DNA of 18,406 nucleotides from Conidiobolus incongruus B7586 (GCA_000697335.1 JNEM01008129.1:1-18406), one strand, 5' to 3'. Positions 1 to 9,093 are shown, counted from the first letter of the stretch. Numbers and translations are program-made. The notes: generated by a model not told the origin, from the letters alone.

Positions 1-628
1 AAAATAATATTTAATATTTAATATAAAATTGAAATAATTGAAATAAAATAAAAGAAAAGAAAAGAAGGTTAAATAATTAAATTTACTATATTAGAGGGTT
101 AATATTATATAATTAATAAAGGCTTTTAGAAAAAGCTAGAATTTAAATAAAATTATTTAAAATAATTAAAATATTAAAAAAAACTTATATATAGTATCAA
201 TTATATTAGTAATTTATTAATTATAATAAAGTTTCATCTAAAATTTTTAAAGTTATTTTTTAAATAATTAAGTAACTAAGGGTTAGTTTAGATATTAGTA
301 AAACTAACTTCTAATATTAAAACTAAAGGGATTTGAGAATAAATATATAAATTATAGATTTTCTTATTAAAAGTTATTACCAGATAAAAGATAATATATG
401 ATTTAATTAATAAGATTAAAACTCCTTACTAAAAATATAAATATATGTTATTTTTTAGATAAAATAAGAGAATCTCTTTTGGGTTTTATTATTCTTTAAA
501 AATCAATATATCTTTAATTTTGAAATTTTTTAATTAATTAATAATAAATTCCAATAACATTAATTCTAATATTATTCTAAAATATCATAAAACTTATAGA
601 ACTATAAAGTGTGGGTTTTTATAGTATA

Positions 629-659
<31 letters not shown>

Positions 660-3261
660 TTTCAAAAACTAATAATATATTTTAAAAATAAAAATTAATA
701 AATTAGATATTTTTTTAATTTTTTGTAACTAAGAAAAACTAATTGGTTATATTTTAATTAGGTTTATTGAACATAAAATTGTATAGAAAACTTAATATTG
801 TTTAATTTTCAATATTTATCAAATTAATTTATATTTTATTTTATTGATCTATTGTGATATTTCAAAATACTTTGAGATTTATTAATATAGATTATTAAAT
901 TAATATATATCATTTAAATTTATTCATATTATTAAAATTAGAAGGGATACCATATTAATTGCATTAAATCATACCTTACCTTAATAGAAATATAATAAGA
1001 ATATTGTTGTATATCTTAAAATATTAATCTATATTTTTTTCAAAACGTTTATATAATAGAAAACTGCCATTCTCTCACTCTAAATCAAAAAAGAATTTAT
1101 TAGTTATATAAAAACTTGTTAATAAAAATAATTAATATTAATCGCAACTTATGATTGAATATTGGATATATAATAATTTAAAATTATTCTAATATTTGAT
1201 ACAAAATACTCTAAAACTATAAAAAAATATAAAGTTGGAAAGCTCCATCGTTTAATTATATTGAAATTTAATAGCTAATTTAGTATCAATAAAAATAAAG
1301 TTTGCAAAGAATTGAAATTGAAATATTTCCTAACTAGTTCAAACATTGGTGTTTATATTAACTATTACATCTTTCAAGATATATTGATATATTGGAATGG
1401 TTGTAAAAATAAATCTAACTGTCATGATTATTATATAGAAAATAAAACAAAGCTTCGTGATAAATAATTATTGAGCTTTCTTGATATAGTAATTGTTGAT
1501 ATATTCAACACTCTTCTATTTTAACCATCATATAAATATACGATTAAAAAAATAATACATTTAGGATTTAACAGTAAGTATATAACATGATGGCTATGAA
1601 GTATTTCGATTGAATTTTGATATTTTGAAATAGAATATATTGAAACTATAATCTCAAATTACGGATATTTAATTGTATTGAGATATTATAGATTAGAATT
1701 TATATTCTACTATATATTTATAAGAGACTATAATAAAAATATCTATAATTATATTAATATATATACAATATTAAAATAGTAAAAACATTATAATTAATAA
1801 AAAGAAATATATAATTTATTACTATCAATAATATGAAATGAGAATCACTAGTTTAATATTCGGAACATTAATACATATTTATGTTTAAAAGTATTTATAT
1901 TTAGAGTTATTATTATTATTGTGATTAATGAATTAATTATGATTAATGAAACTTGATTACAAATTCAAAAGAAAATAATTGCAATATAATATTTCCACAC
2001 AATCAATAATTACCTTGATCTTTTTTGGATATTTATATTTAAAAATTTTAGTATACATGATATGGTTATAATAATATTTTGAAGTGTTCATAATTAATTA
2101 ATAGATATATTTTTCAGAGTGATATATTATAATATTAAAGTCTGAAATTAATATTCATTTAATTGAATCACAAAGACATAAATAAGTATCCTCAAATATA
2201 ACCAAATTTGAATATTTCAATTGAAATTGTTTAAAACAAAAAAAGTTTAACAAATATGAGATATTTTATTTGAGAATCCACTATTGCCACTCAAAAATAT
2301 TTTCAAGAATTCTATAACACGGAAGTAGGACTCATTCCTGCTAAACATATATCACTTTCAGCCATCAACTATATATGCTATTATTTATTTTACCAAGTCT
2401 ATATTAACTCATTTTCAATTAATTAAAGTATCAATTTTAGATTGATTAGCGGACATTGTTGAACTTTTCTAGACTTGATCCACCTAAGAGTCCCCACCCT
2501 GTTACAAGTACGATATTTTTAGTAATTTAGGATTTAAATCAACATCTTACATATATTGATGATTAATTATATTAATACTAGATATATTAATACGAAAATA
2601 TTATTATACAGTGGTTTTTATAAATATTATTTAAATTTTAGGAAATATTACCAAGTTATTGACAGAATATTGAATAAAATATTATTCAATTGCTCAATGA
2701 CAAGATTTATTTAGATTTAATCTCCATATTAAAAATTTAATGCATTCATATTTCAAAATTAATAGAATTAGAATCTTTTTGGTTTATTTTTGAGATAATT
2801 ATATCAATACAAATGTAACAATGGGATTATAATTCATGTCGGTACATATACTATTCCTTTCAGATATTTCTAATATTGTATACTTATATTTGATAATCCT
2901 AATGTCAATTATCAAACATATATTTATTTAATTGAATCAAAACCAAGTAATTTACCAATTCTATCAAATCAACTATCTTAAATTAGTGATTCAATTCAAA
3001 TTGGTTGAATTTCTAACAAATAAATTTAACATCATGATGAATTAAATTATCCACTTATTTAATTTTTAAATTGACAATTTTGGATGCTTTTTCAATTCAA
3101 TTATCTTTCATGAAATGGAATTAAACTAAAGTCATTCAATTCATTGTGTATATACTGTTAACTTAATAATTGTTTTAATATTTATACTAACTCTCACACT
3201 AATACCTTTGATTTTACTATTTATTGTTTAAACTCAATATTTATTAACTAATAAATACTCG
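1..3261. other. Long AT-rich intergenic region with no supported gene
   Basis: Both strands were read for open stretches and splice signals. The composition is dominated by TAAT/ATTA words, with stops in all frames. The longest stop-free stretch I noticed (1279-1464, +, about 62 codons) contains no ATG and resembles nothing I know. A slightly more GC-rich patch near 2300-2530 holds only short open pieces. The last few hundred bases before 3262 become richer in C and T and presumably contain the MED15 promoter and 5' leader. No tRNA, rRNA or transposon ends were recognised. A decayed gene or an unrecognised noncoding RNA cannot be excluded. Confidence 0.6.
634..659. repeat. (AT)13 dinucleotide microsatellite
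   Basis: An uninterrupted run of 13 AT units is visible, flanked by further imperfect TATA-type sequence. Such repeats are common in AT-rich intergenic DNA, are prone to length change, and have no gene function that can be inferred here. Confidence 0.95.
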
Positions 3262-6200
3262 ATGGATAATCAGAATTTAAATTGGAGAACGCAATTAAAA
3301 GAAGGTCAAAGAGAGAATATACTAAAAAATTGGAAGGCTAGTTTAGAAAAGTTGCCAGGAATAAATGTCGCACAATTAGATAATATTGTATTTCAAACTG
3401 AAAAAAGCATCTACGATACAGCCTCCAGTCAGCAGGAGTACTTACAGAGATGTTGGCAAAAAGTTGAAGAAATCAAAAATTCTTTCGGTCAGAATCCCCA
3501 GCAATTTGCTAATAATAACCTTCAATTTATGGGTATGAACCAACTCCCAATGGTAAATCAGCAGCTCGGTTTTAACAATCAGCAGCCTCAATTTAATCCT
3601 CAATTAGGTAATTTGAATCCCGCTATGGCTCAGCAAATCAACCCTGCCTTCTTTCAAAACAATCCTAGCACGAATATGCTAAGTCAGCTACAGCGTATGA
3701 ATATGCTGAAACAACAGGGCCTTGCGAATCCAAATCTTCATGTGTTACAACAATTGAAATTACAGCAACAACAGCAGCAGCAACAGCAACAGCAACAACA
3801 GATTCAGCAACTACAACAAGCAGCTCAGGTTCAGCAGCCGGTGCAAAAATTACCAGATCAAATTCCCACAATTCCCTCTATGCCAATTCAAAATATCACT
3901 GCCACTACACTCACACAGCCACAGCAACTACAACAACCTGTTGTGAGACCCACCACAGTTCAATTAGCGAATGCGACACAAATCCCATCCACTCTGAATC
4001 TTAATACAGGAGCTAAAGCGACTGTTGTTCCTGCAAATCCACAAAACCCTTCAGCTATGTTCAACTATCCCAATCAATTTACTGCTAACAACCCAGCAGG
4101 AAATATGTCATTTGGTAATGTGAATCTTCAAGCCTTGTTAGCTGCGAATCCCCAATTAAGACAAAACTTGAATCCAACTCAACTCGCCCAGCTTGCCCAA
4201 ATGTCAAACCTTAACAAGCAAATCAACCCAGCACAGTTTCAGATGTTACTTCAAACCCAAGCAGCTCAAAACCAAGCTCATATCCAGGCACAGGCTCTAG
4301 CAATGAATCAAAATCAAATGTCTCGTCCCTTGTCCCAGCAAGTACCAGGTGGCACTTTGCAACAAAATCAGCCTACAGTAATATCTCAGCCAACCTTAGT
4401 ACCGCCTGTACCCGGTCAAGTCCAATCCAAAACAAATAATTTTACTTCGCCAGCAATGGCACCTCAAAAACTTGCTAACCAACAAGTTCAACCCAATCCA
4501 GCCCAATCTCCAGCTGTTAAGCCTGTTGCTTCGACACCAGTTGTCACTACTTCAGAGCAGCCGCCAGTTCAGGCATCTCCCGCCCAATCACCCCACGTCA
4601 TTGCCCCTTCAACAGGTAGTCAAAGCGAGAAAACCGATGCTGAAATTCAGAAAATTGTCCAAGATCTCACAATTCAAGCTAAAAGCAGCACTAAAATTCC
4701 ACCACCAATCCCTAACTTATCGGCGCAAGATCAACAAGCCATTCGACAAGAGCTTGAGAAAGGAGCTAAACTCTACGATCAAATTGATCGCCTAATCTTT
4801 TTCACATGTAAATTCACAAACGAAGCAGCAACCTCGCGCTTGATCAAACTCAAAGCCCTCATCCAGTCCCAACTAGCAGTTGCTAAAGAGGGTAAGTTTG
4901 GCTTAAATGCTGATATGATTAGTAAATTAAATCAGGACTTGATGCGACAACATACGAGAATTGAAAACTCTATCAAAGGCCCCAACTCTGCAAAACTTGG
5001 TCCAGTGTCAATGGCACAATCCACATCTACAAATTCGCAATCTACTCCTGCAACAACTCCAATCATAGCGTCCAACAGCTTGAGCAGCGAAATCACACCA
5101 CTTCCCTTACCACCAACTAACGTCACTCCAGTTATGACGCAAAAGACATTGTCCAATCCCGTATCTCAGGCTTCCCCAGCAGCATCAACCCCTCAAAGCA
5201 CTGCACCAGTTACCAATACCAATCCAAATCCTCAGGTTAATACAATCATCAATCCAACTATAAACCCGCTTCAAAATTCGCTCATGATGAATTTTGGTAA
5301 TCCAGTGCAGCCTCCAGGACTCAACCCAATGGCAATGGCAACACAATCACTTGCAAACGCCGCCATGCCAATAATGGCCAACATGGTACAACCAGCCATG
5401 AACCCCGTCAGAGGACCCCCAGTGCGCACCACAAGGACAGGAAGACCTCCTCGCAAGCAATCTCAACAGATGATCCCGCAGCCTGGAGCCCGACCAATTC
5501 TTGGAAATTTGCAGCAGCCTCAGTTCCCACATTTTACTATACCTTCTCAGCAAATGATGATGGGAGCAAATCGACCCATGCAAACCCCTCAGGGAATGAA
5601 CCCATACTTGTATAATCAAGCAATAATGCGACCTGTTGGTATGTATCCACAGATGGGCATTACTGCACCAGTTCAAGGAGTATCCCAACCTGCTGACCAA
5701 AAAGCCGCGGATCAACAGAAGCTAGAACAGACTGCAGTCAAGACCGAAGCACCAGCTGGAGATGCACTGAAAGCCCAGAAATTGGAAGCTGCAGGCTCTC
5801 CAGCGCCCACTAATACTACTGATGCACCCAAAGAAGAGAGTAAGAACTCCACAGAATTGGCAGCCGCCACCAACTCCCCACTGCCAGCAGCATTCAAATC
5901 AGCTGTGGACCACATGAAACTCAATATTACAAATCTTCAAATACCACCAAATGTAAAACGCAAAACACTACCCCAATCTCAGCAAAACAACACTACAAAT
6001 TCGACAACGTCGCCAACCAGCGCTCACCCCAACACCAAATCCGACAATCCTATAAAACGAGAAAATGACACAACATCCAATACTAACTCCACAGAGGAAC
6101 CCAAGTCCAAAATGATCAAATTGGAACTTCCAGAGCGCGATGTGTCCAACCCTGTGGCCTATGCCACGAAAGCGTTAGAGCTATTGAAACATAGACAGAA

Positions 6201-6300
6201 TTTTGATAGTTTGGGGCCGAATCATCCACTTAAAAATTTACCCAAATCTCAGACTAATATTAATGAGGTATTTAAGGTAGTAATGAGTTATAAGAATTAA
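3262..6300 (+). CDS. MED15: Mediator tail subunit Med15/Gal11-like protein, 1012 aa
   Basis: This is a Mediator tail subunit that links DNA-bound activators to RNA polymerase II in the nucleus. Residues about 6-75 read as a Med15-type KIX domain, an activator-binding three-helix bundle: they begin with NWRTQLKEGQRENILKNW and continue through IYDTASSQQEYLQRCWQKV. Residues about 80-480 are low-complexity Q/N/P-rich, with a pure 13-glutamine run at 168-180. Residues about 487-573 form a helical block (KLYDQIDRLIFFTCKF, then LIKLKALIQSQL, then LNQDLMRQHTRIE) that resembles the conserved fungal Med15 core. A GRPPRK AT-hook-like motif lies at 726-732. The C-terminal part has basic clusters and a final helical segment (NPVAYATKALELLKH). 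The reading frame is intronless and ends in TAA. The size suits Gal11-type proteins. The family call rests on the KIX pattern and overall architecture; other Q-rich KIX proteins are the alternative. Confidence 0.85.
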   Translation: MDNQNLNWRTQLKEGQRENILKNWKASLEKLPGINVAQLDNIVFQTEKSIYDTASSQQEYLQRCWQKVEEIKNSFGQNPQQFANNNLQFMGMNQLPMVNQQLGFNNQQPQFNPQLGNLNPAMAQQINPAFFQNNPSTNMLSQLQRMNMLKQQGLANPNLHVLQQLKLQQQQQQQQQQQQQIQQLQQAAQVQQPVQKLPDQIPTIPSMPIQNITATTLTQPQQLQQPVVRPTTVQLANATQIPSTLNLNTGAKATVVPANPQNPSAMFNYPNQFTANNPAGNMSFGNVNLQALLAANPQLRQNLNPTQLAQLAQMSNLNKQINPAQFQMLLQTQAAQNQAHIQAQALAMNQNQMSRPLSQQVPGGTLQQNQPTVISQPTLVPPVPGQVQSKTNNFTSPAMAPQKLANQQVQPNPAQSPAVKPVASTPVVTTSEQPPVQASPAQSPHVIAPSTGSQSEKTDAEIQKIVQDLTIQAKSSTKIPPPIPNLSAQDQQAIRQELEKGAKLYDQIDRLIFFTCKFTNEAATSRLIKLKALIQSQLAVAKEGKFGLNADMISKLNQDLMRQHTRIENSIKGPNSAKLGPVSMAQSTSTNSQSTPATTPIIASNSLSSEITPLPLPPTNVTPVMTQKTLSNPVSQASPAASTPQSTAPVTNTNPNPQVNTIINPTINPLQNSLMMNFGNPVQPPGLNPMAMATQSLANAAMPIMANMVQPAMNPVRGPPVRTTRTGRPPRKQSQQMIPQPGARPILGNLQQPQFPHFTIPSQQMMMGANRPMQTPQGMNPYLYNQAIMRPVGMYPQMGITAPVQGVSQPADQKAADQQKLEQTAVKTEAPAGDALKAQKLEAAGSPAPTNTTDAPKEESKNSTELAAATNSPLPAAFKSAVDHMKLNITNLQIPPNVKRKTLPQSQQNNTTNSTTSPTSAHPNTKSDNPIKRENDTTSNTNSTEEPKSKMIKLELPERDVSNPVAYATKALELLKHRQNFDSLGPNHPLKNLPKSQTNINEVFKVVMSYKN
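3763..3801 (+). repeat. Polyglutamine tract, 13 mixed CAG/CAA codons
   Basis: Thirteen consecutive glutamine codons encode residues 168-180 of the Med15-like protein, followed by IQQLQQAAQ. CAG and CAA alternate irregularly and the longest pure CAG stretch is three units. Interrupted tracts are less slippage-prone than pure CAG repeats. Polyglutamine tracts are usual in yeast Gal11/Med15. Confidence 0.95.
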
Positions 6301-6559
6301 ATCATATTTAATTATAATAAATTTTTTTTTAACTTTATTTCTATTGTTATTAAAATAGATGATTTATTGTATTTTAATAATTATTACAGCCTATGATAAA
6401 TTTTATTAACATAATTATCAGTAAATTATAATACAAAAAATAATATTAAGATCTATGAATATGAATGAAAGAAATTTTTGAATGATGAAATGGTGTTTCT
6501 ATTTTACAAATTTTGAAATTTACATGTGAATAAAATTAATTTAAATTAACTGATTCTAA

Positions 6560-6631
6560 TCCGATATGGTCCAGTGGTTAGGATTTCTCGCTTTCACCGA
6601 GACGGCCAGGGTTCGATTCCCTGTATCGGAG
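6560..6631 (+). tRNA. tRNA-Glu, anticodon UUC
   Basis: A complete 72-nt cloverleaf without intron. The acceptor stem is TCCGATA (6560-6566) paired with TATCGGA (6624-6630), with discriminator G at 6631. The anticodon stem TCTCG/CGAGA encloses loop CTTTCAC, with anticodon TTC at 6593-6595. Box A (TGGTCCAGTGG, 6567-6577) and box B (GGTTCGATTCC, 6610-6620) are the internal RNA polymerase III promoter elements. The acceptor sequence matches eukaryotic tRNA-Glu. It stands alone between MED15 and the Sm-fold gene. Confidence 0.97.
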
Positions 6632-7150
6632 TGGCGTCAATGATATGTTAATTTTTATATAAACCCTTCTTAATTTTTTAATATATATTTTAAATTCATA
6701 TAATTCAATTTTATTATTTATATTTAATTTCTATTTATTAAAACTTTAATTAGTTATACTAAATATTGAGTATTGAGAATTGAATAATCAATATATCAAT
6801 TTAGTTTATTTCCTTAAATTTACTATTTTTTAAGTTCAATTCATAATTGTTTATTTTGATCCTAAAAATCTCTAATTTCTACATTAATTATATATTAATG
6901 AAATTAGATATGATTTAAAATAATTAAATAATTGTTGATTTTTTAATGAGAATTTATTTTTGTTAAAAAACTATTAAACAATTATATAAATAATATATTT
7001 TTTAGTAATTTTTTAATTTAACTTTGTATAATTTATTTTGTAACACAAATAATCAATTTTATTTAACCCCGCCTTAATATAATCCCACAATAACTTATTG
7101 AAACTCTACAAAATAAATTACATGAACCTTTATAGAAATAACTTAATAAA
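6632..7150. other. Intergenic region between tRNA-Glu and the Sm-fold gene
   Basis: Apart from the tRNA terminator this is very AT-rich and I see no gene. From about 7060 onward it becomes C-rich, starting with an isolated GC-box-like CCCCGCC at 7067-7073. That is the probable promoter and 5' leader of the gene starting at 7151. The factor that might bind the C-rich box cannot be named from sequence. Confidence 0.5.
6652..6656 (+). terminator. RNA polymerase III T-run terminator of tRNA-Glu
   Basis: Five consecutive T residues lie about 20 nt after the tRNA-Glu 3' end. This is the first T-run of at least five downstream and the likely Pol III stop; a long 3' trailer would be removed by tRNase Z. 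Confidence 0.7.
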
Positions 7151-7523
7151 ATGGAACTCAACCCCAGCCACGTTCATCAACACTGCCAATTAACACTCAC
7201 AAACAACACTTCAATAATTGGTATAATTATAAATATTGACAAAATGAACGATTCCTTAATATTCATTGAATTAAGAGAATTTAAAGGAAATATCCAAGTA
7301 AATATTAAGAATTTATATTAATATATTTTATTGATGATTCATAGGAATTTGACATTTTAAAAAATTTAAAATTAATCAATTTGACAAAAGTTAAAAATAT
7401 AGAAAGTAAATGAATTACATATGTAAAAATGACATTATAGTTATTAATTTTTTAGGAATAGAAAATGTTGAAAATGTAATTGATCAAATTCAATTTAAGT
7501 ATGATCAATTGGTTAATTCATGA
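7151..7523 (+). CDS. Predicted spliced Sm/LSm-fold small protein, 91 aa, three exons
   Basis: Exons are 7151-7297, 7345-7405 and 7456-7523. The introns are 47 nt (GTAAAT...CATAG) and 50 nt (GTAAAT...TTTAG), and the frame closes exactly, ending in TGA. Exon 1 carries a near-canonical Sm1 motif: LTLTNNTSIIGIIINIDKMN, with Gly24, Asp30, Met32-Asn33 and Leu36 spaced almost as in Sm proteins (one residue shorter between Asp and Met-Asn). Exon 2 carries KLINLTKVKNIE, placed like the second Sm strand pair and resembling the LSm12/Gemin6 pattern rather than the classical IRG box. Exon 3 encodes a C-terminal helix. Proteins of this fold bind RNA or join RNP assembly rings. A role in an Sm/LSm complex is inference. 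A rarer downstream acceptor at 7602 could extend the protein, but no good donor feeds it. The 7151 ATG is chosen because it keeps the first strand; an internal ATG at residue 32 would destroy the motif. Confidence 0.55.
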
Positions 7524-7942
7524 TCCATTTTCTTATATTGAACTTGTCAAAATTAATTTTATCAGTTATTTGAACTTATTATAAATATTATTAATATTAT
7601 AGGGAACGATGATCCCTTCAATTAAAGTATGTTTAAATCAAATCCATTCTAGCAATTGAATAAAAAATTACTAATACAAATACTTGATATATTGATTAGA
7701 TATTTCAAAAAGCTGAGTAATCAAAGTATCTAATGTAATTATTATAATTTGAAATTTTCAATTTTAAAATTTATAATCAAAAAACTTGTAATATAAATTA
7801 AATCATGTTTCAATGTATATTATATATATCAATAATTTATTATCGAATATTTCAATATAATCTTTCGGAAATTTTTATCAAATTATATGAATTACCGCGA
7901 GTAATAGATAGTTTGATTTATGACATAAAATGATATAATTTT
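7524..7942. other. Convergent 3' intergenic region
   Basis: This separates the 3' ends of the Sm-fold gene (+) and the small minus-strand gene. It is AT-rich with no sustained open frame. A possible acceptor (ATTATAG, ending 7602) followed by about 18 open codons is the only hint of extra coding sequence, and it lacks a GTA donor at a compatible distance. Confidence 0.5.
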
Positions 7943-8183
7943 TTACTTACAAGGTACTTTATATCTGCATAAATCTAATTCCTTTCCTACTCGCTTAAAT
8001 TTTTTATCTAAATAGTTAAAATTGTCACAATCCTGAAATGTCAACTTATGACTTTGTATTTAAACCCAAACTTCCTTCAGAATGTGCAAAGTTGTACAAT
8101 TCTCTTAATACTCTTACAACACATAAAACACCCTCTTCACACTCTTTCAATGAGTCTCTCCTTCTTTGACTACTATTTGACAT
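7943..8183 (-). CDS. Small predicted gene with one frame interruption, about 50-80 aa
   Basis: Reading on the minus strand, ATG at 8183 opens 45 codons beginning MSNSSQRRRDSLKE and running through an amphipathic helix (VLCVVRVLRELYNFAH) to TAA at 8048-8046. The +1 frame is open from about 8062 to TAA at 7945-7943 and reads as a second helix (NYLDKKFKRVGKELDLCRYK). The two frames overlap by only a few codons, so they look like halves of one protein. A GTAAGA donor (8117) with a TTTCAG acceptor (8033) restores the frame but makes an 85-nt intron and deletes most of helix 1. A 64-nt intron 8071-8008 keeps helix 1 but needs a poor GTTTGG donor. A +1 frameshift or an assembly indel would give about 79 residues. 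No family recognised; the helix-loop-helix shape is loosely like small Mediator or coiled-coil complex subunits. Confidence 0.45.
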
Positions 8184-8274
8184 AGCTCATTCTACCCTCT
8201 ATTATCTACCACTAGTTCCTAATAAACAATCTATACCCTGAACTCTCAAAAATAATGCATAATCTAGCATTGAT
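8184..8274. promoter_or_regulatory. Short divergent promoter
   Basis: Only 91 bp separate the ATG of the minus-strand gene (8183) from the ATG of the CxxC mini-protein (8275). If both genes are real, this segment must contain both transcription starts and probably a shared control region. It is rich in pyrimidines on the plus strand. No binding site is recognised. Confidence 0.35.
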
Positions 8275-8532
8275 ATGAATTTATCAACGACTGCTCGAGC
8301 CGATACTCGCACAACTAGTCGTTGTCCAAGCTGTCGAGTACTCACCCCTAATCGTCAGCAACTTACTTCAGATCATTATGGCCCGAATGTTTCAACGTGC
8401 CACCATTGCTCTGTCCAGGATTTGCTAACTGCAGCAAAGCTCAAGTCTAAAATATATGAAATCATGAATCAATATACCTTAATAAAATTTAAATTAATTG
8501 CTTCTTTTGATGAAATTGGTATGACATCATAA
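8275..8532 (+). CDS. Hypothetical zinc-ribbon-like mini-protein, 85 aa
   Basis: An uninterrupted frame whose first 60 codons are markedly richer in G+C than the flanks. It contains two cysteine knuckles, CPSC at residues 17-20 and CHHC at 42-45, separated by 21 residues. This is the C-x2-C...C-x2-C spacing of a small zinc ribbon. A helical segment follows (VQDLLTAAKLKSKIYEIMNQ). The family is not recognised; nucleic-acid or protein binding through zinc is an inference from the motif only. The ATG at 8275 is the first in frame after several upstream stops. A GTATGA donor at 8519 with an AAAAAG acceptor ending at 8579 would replace the last residues with about 27 others, but this acceptor is unlike the YAG acceptors elsewhere in the window, so I keep the unspliced end. 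It may also be one exon of a larger gene. Confidence 0.5.
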   Translation: MNLSTTARADTRTTSRCPSCRVLTPNRQQLTSDHYGPNVSTCHHCSVQDLLTAAKLKSKIYEIMNQYTLIKFKLIASFDEIGMTS

Positions 8533-8823
8533 TTAACACTTTCAAATTTCTTAAACTTGTGTTAAATTGATGCAAAAAGATGTTAAGTGGCTAATGGTAG
8601 TAGTTTTAAGCATTAAGCTGTGCTATCATCCTCCAAAAGTTCACTCAATAGATTCTAAATAGAATATAAACGAATAATTAATAGATTTTGCGGGTTTATT
8701 TTATTAAAATTTTTAGTATTTTGATTGATCAAATTTGAGATTATAGGTTAATTTTTAACAGATATTATTAACAATCTAAACATTATATCGATTATCACTA
8801 AATTCAAACATATAATTTAATAA

Positions 8824-9093
8824 ATGAAAGTTATTTTTCAATACTTATTTTCTCATACCAAAACTAATCTTCTCAATCAAATTGTTCAATCTCAGGAAAT
8901 ATTTTTCCCAAATTATCTACTTTTGAAATACCAAACAAATCTAAATTCAATTCAGCAATTAATGAAACAAATTGAGGTAAAAATCAGCCAAATAAAAAAA
9001 GGAATCAAGCATTATCCAATTGCATTAATTGTGTTAAACGATGCACTAGATCAATTAGATTGGGCTAAGTATAAATTGAATAGTAGTGCTTGA
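8824..9093 (+). CDS. Hypothetical helical/coiled-coil protein, 89 aa
   Basis: An intact frame directly preceded by an in-frame TAA, so 8824 is the earliest start. It encodes an almost wholly helical protein: HTKTNLLNQIVQSQEIF, then a heptad-like LNSIQQLMKQIEVKISQIKK, then a loop at HYP and a short helix (LIVLNDALDQLDWAKYKL). The arrangement of coiled coil, Tyr-Pro, and short helix loosely resembles small BLOC-1/BORC subunits such as snapin or KxDL proteins. The diagnostic KxDL sequence is absent (NLNSI instead), so I do not assign the family. There are no signal peptide or membrane segments. It lies 315 bp upstream of PMC1 on the same strand, and no functional link is evident. Confidence 0.5.
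   Translation: MKVIFQYLFSHTKTNLLNQIVQSQEIFFPNYLLLKYQTNLNSIQQLMKQIEVKISQIKKGIKHYPIALIVLNDALDQLDWAKYKLNSSA

Noticed and set aside
282-308. 8-bp inverted repeat GTTAGTTT/AAACTAAC with an 11-nt loop
   Set aside because: Short hairpins of this size are expected by chance in such AT-rich DNA and nothing else marks the site.
5347-5715. 122-codon minus-strand ORF inside MED15
   Set aside because: It is antisense to the low-complexity Med15 coding region and its Trp/His/Arg-rich sequence reflects the complement of that composition.
7406-7440. Alternative acceptor in intron 2 of the Sm-fold gene
   Set aside because: It keeps the frame but would make a 35-nt intron, shorter than every other intron in the window.
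8038-8169. 43-codon plus-strand ORF starting MSTYDFVFKP
   Set aside because: It is antisense to the better-supported minus-strand gene at 8183-7943, and two plus frames are open there only because the strand is pyrimidine-rich.
8519-8579. Possible intron at the 3' end of the CxxC gene
   Set aside because: The acceptor AAAAAG is purine-rich, unlike the TAG acceptors elsewhere, though about 27 open codons follow it.
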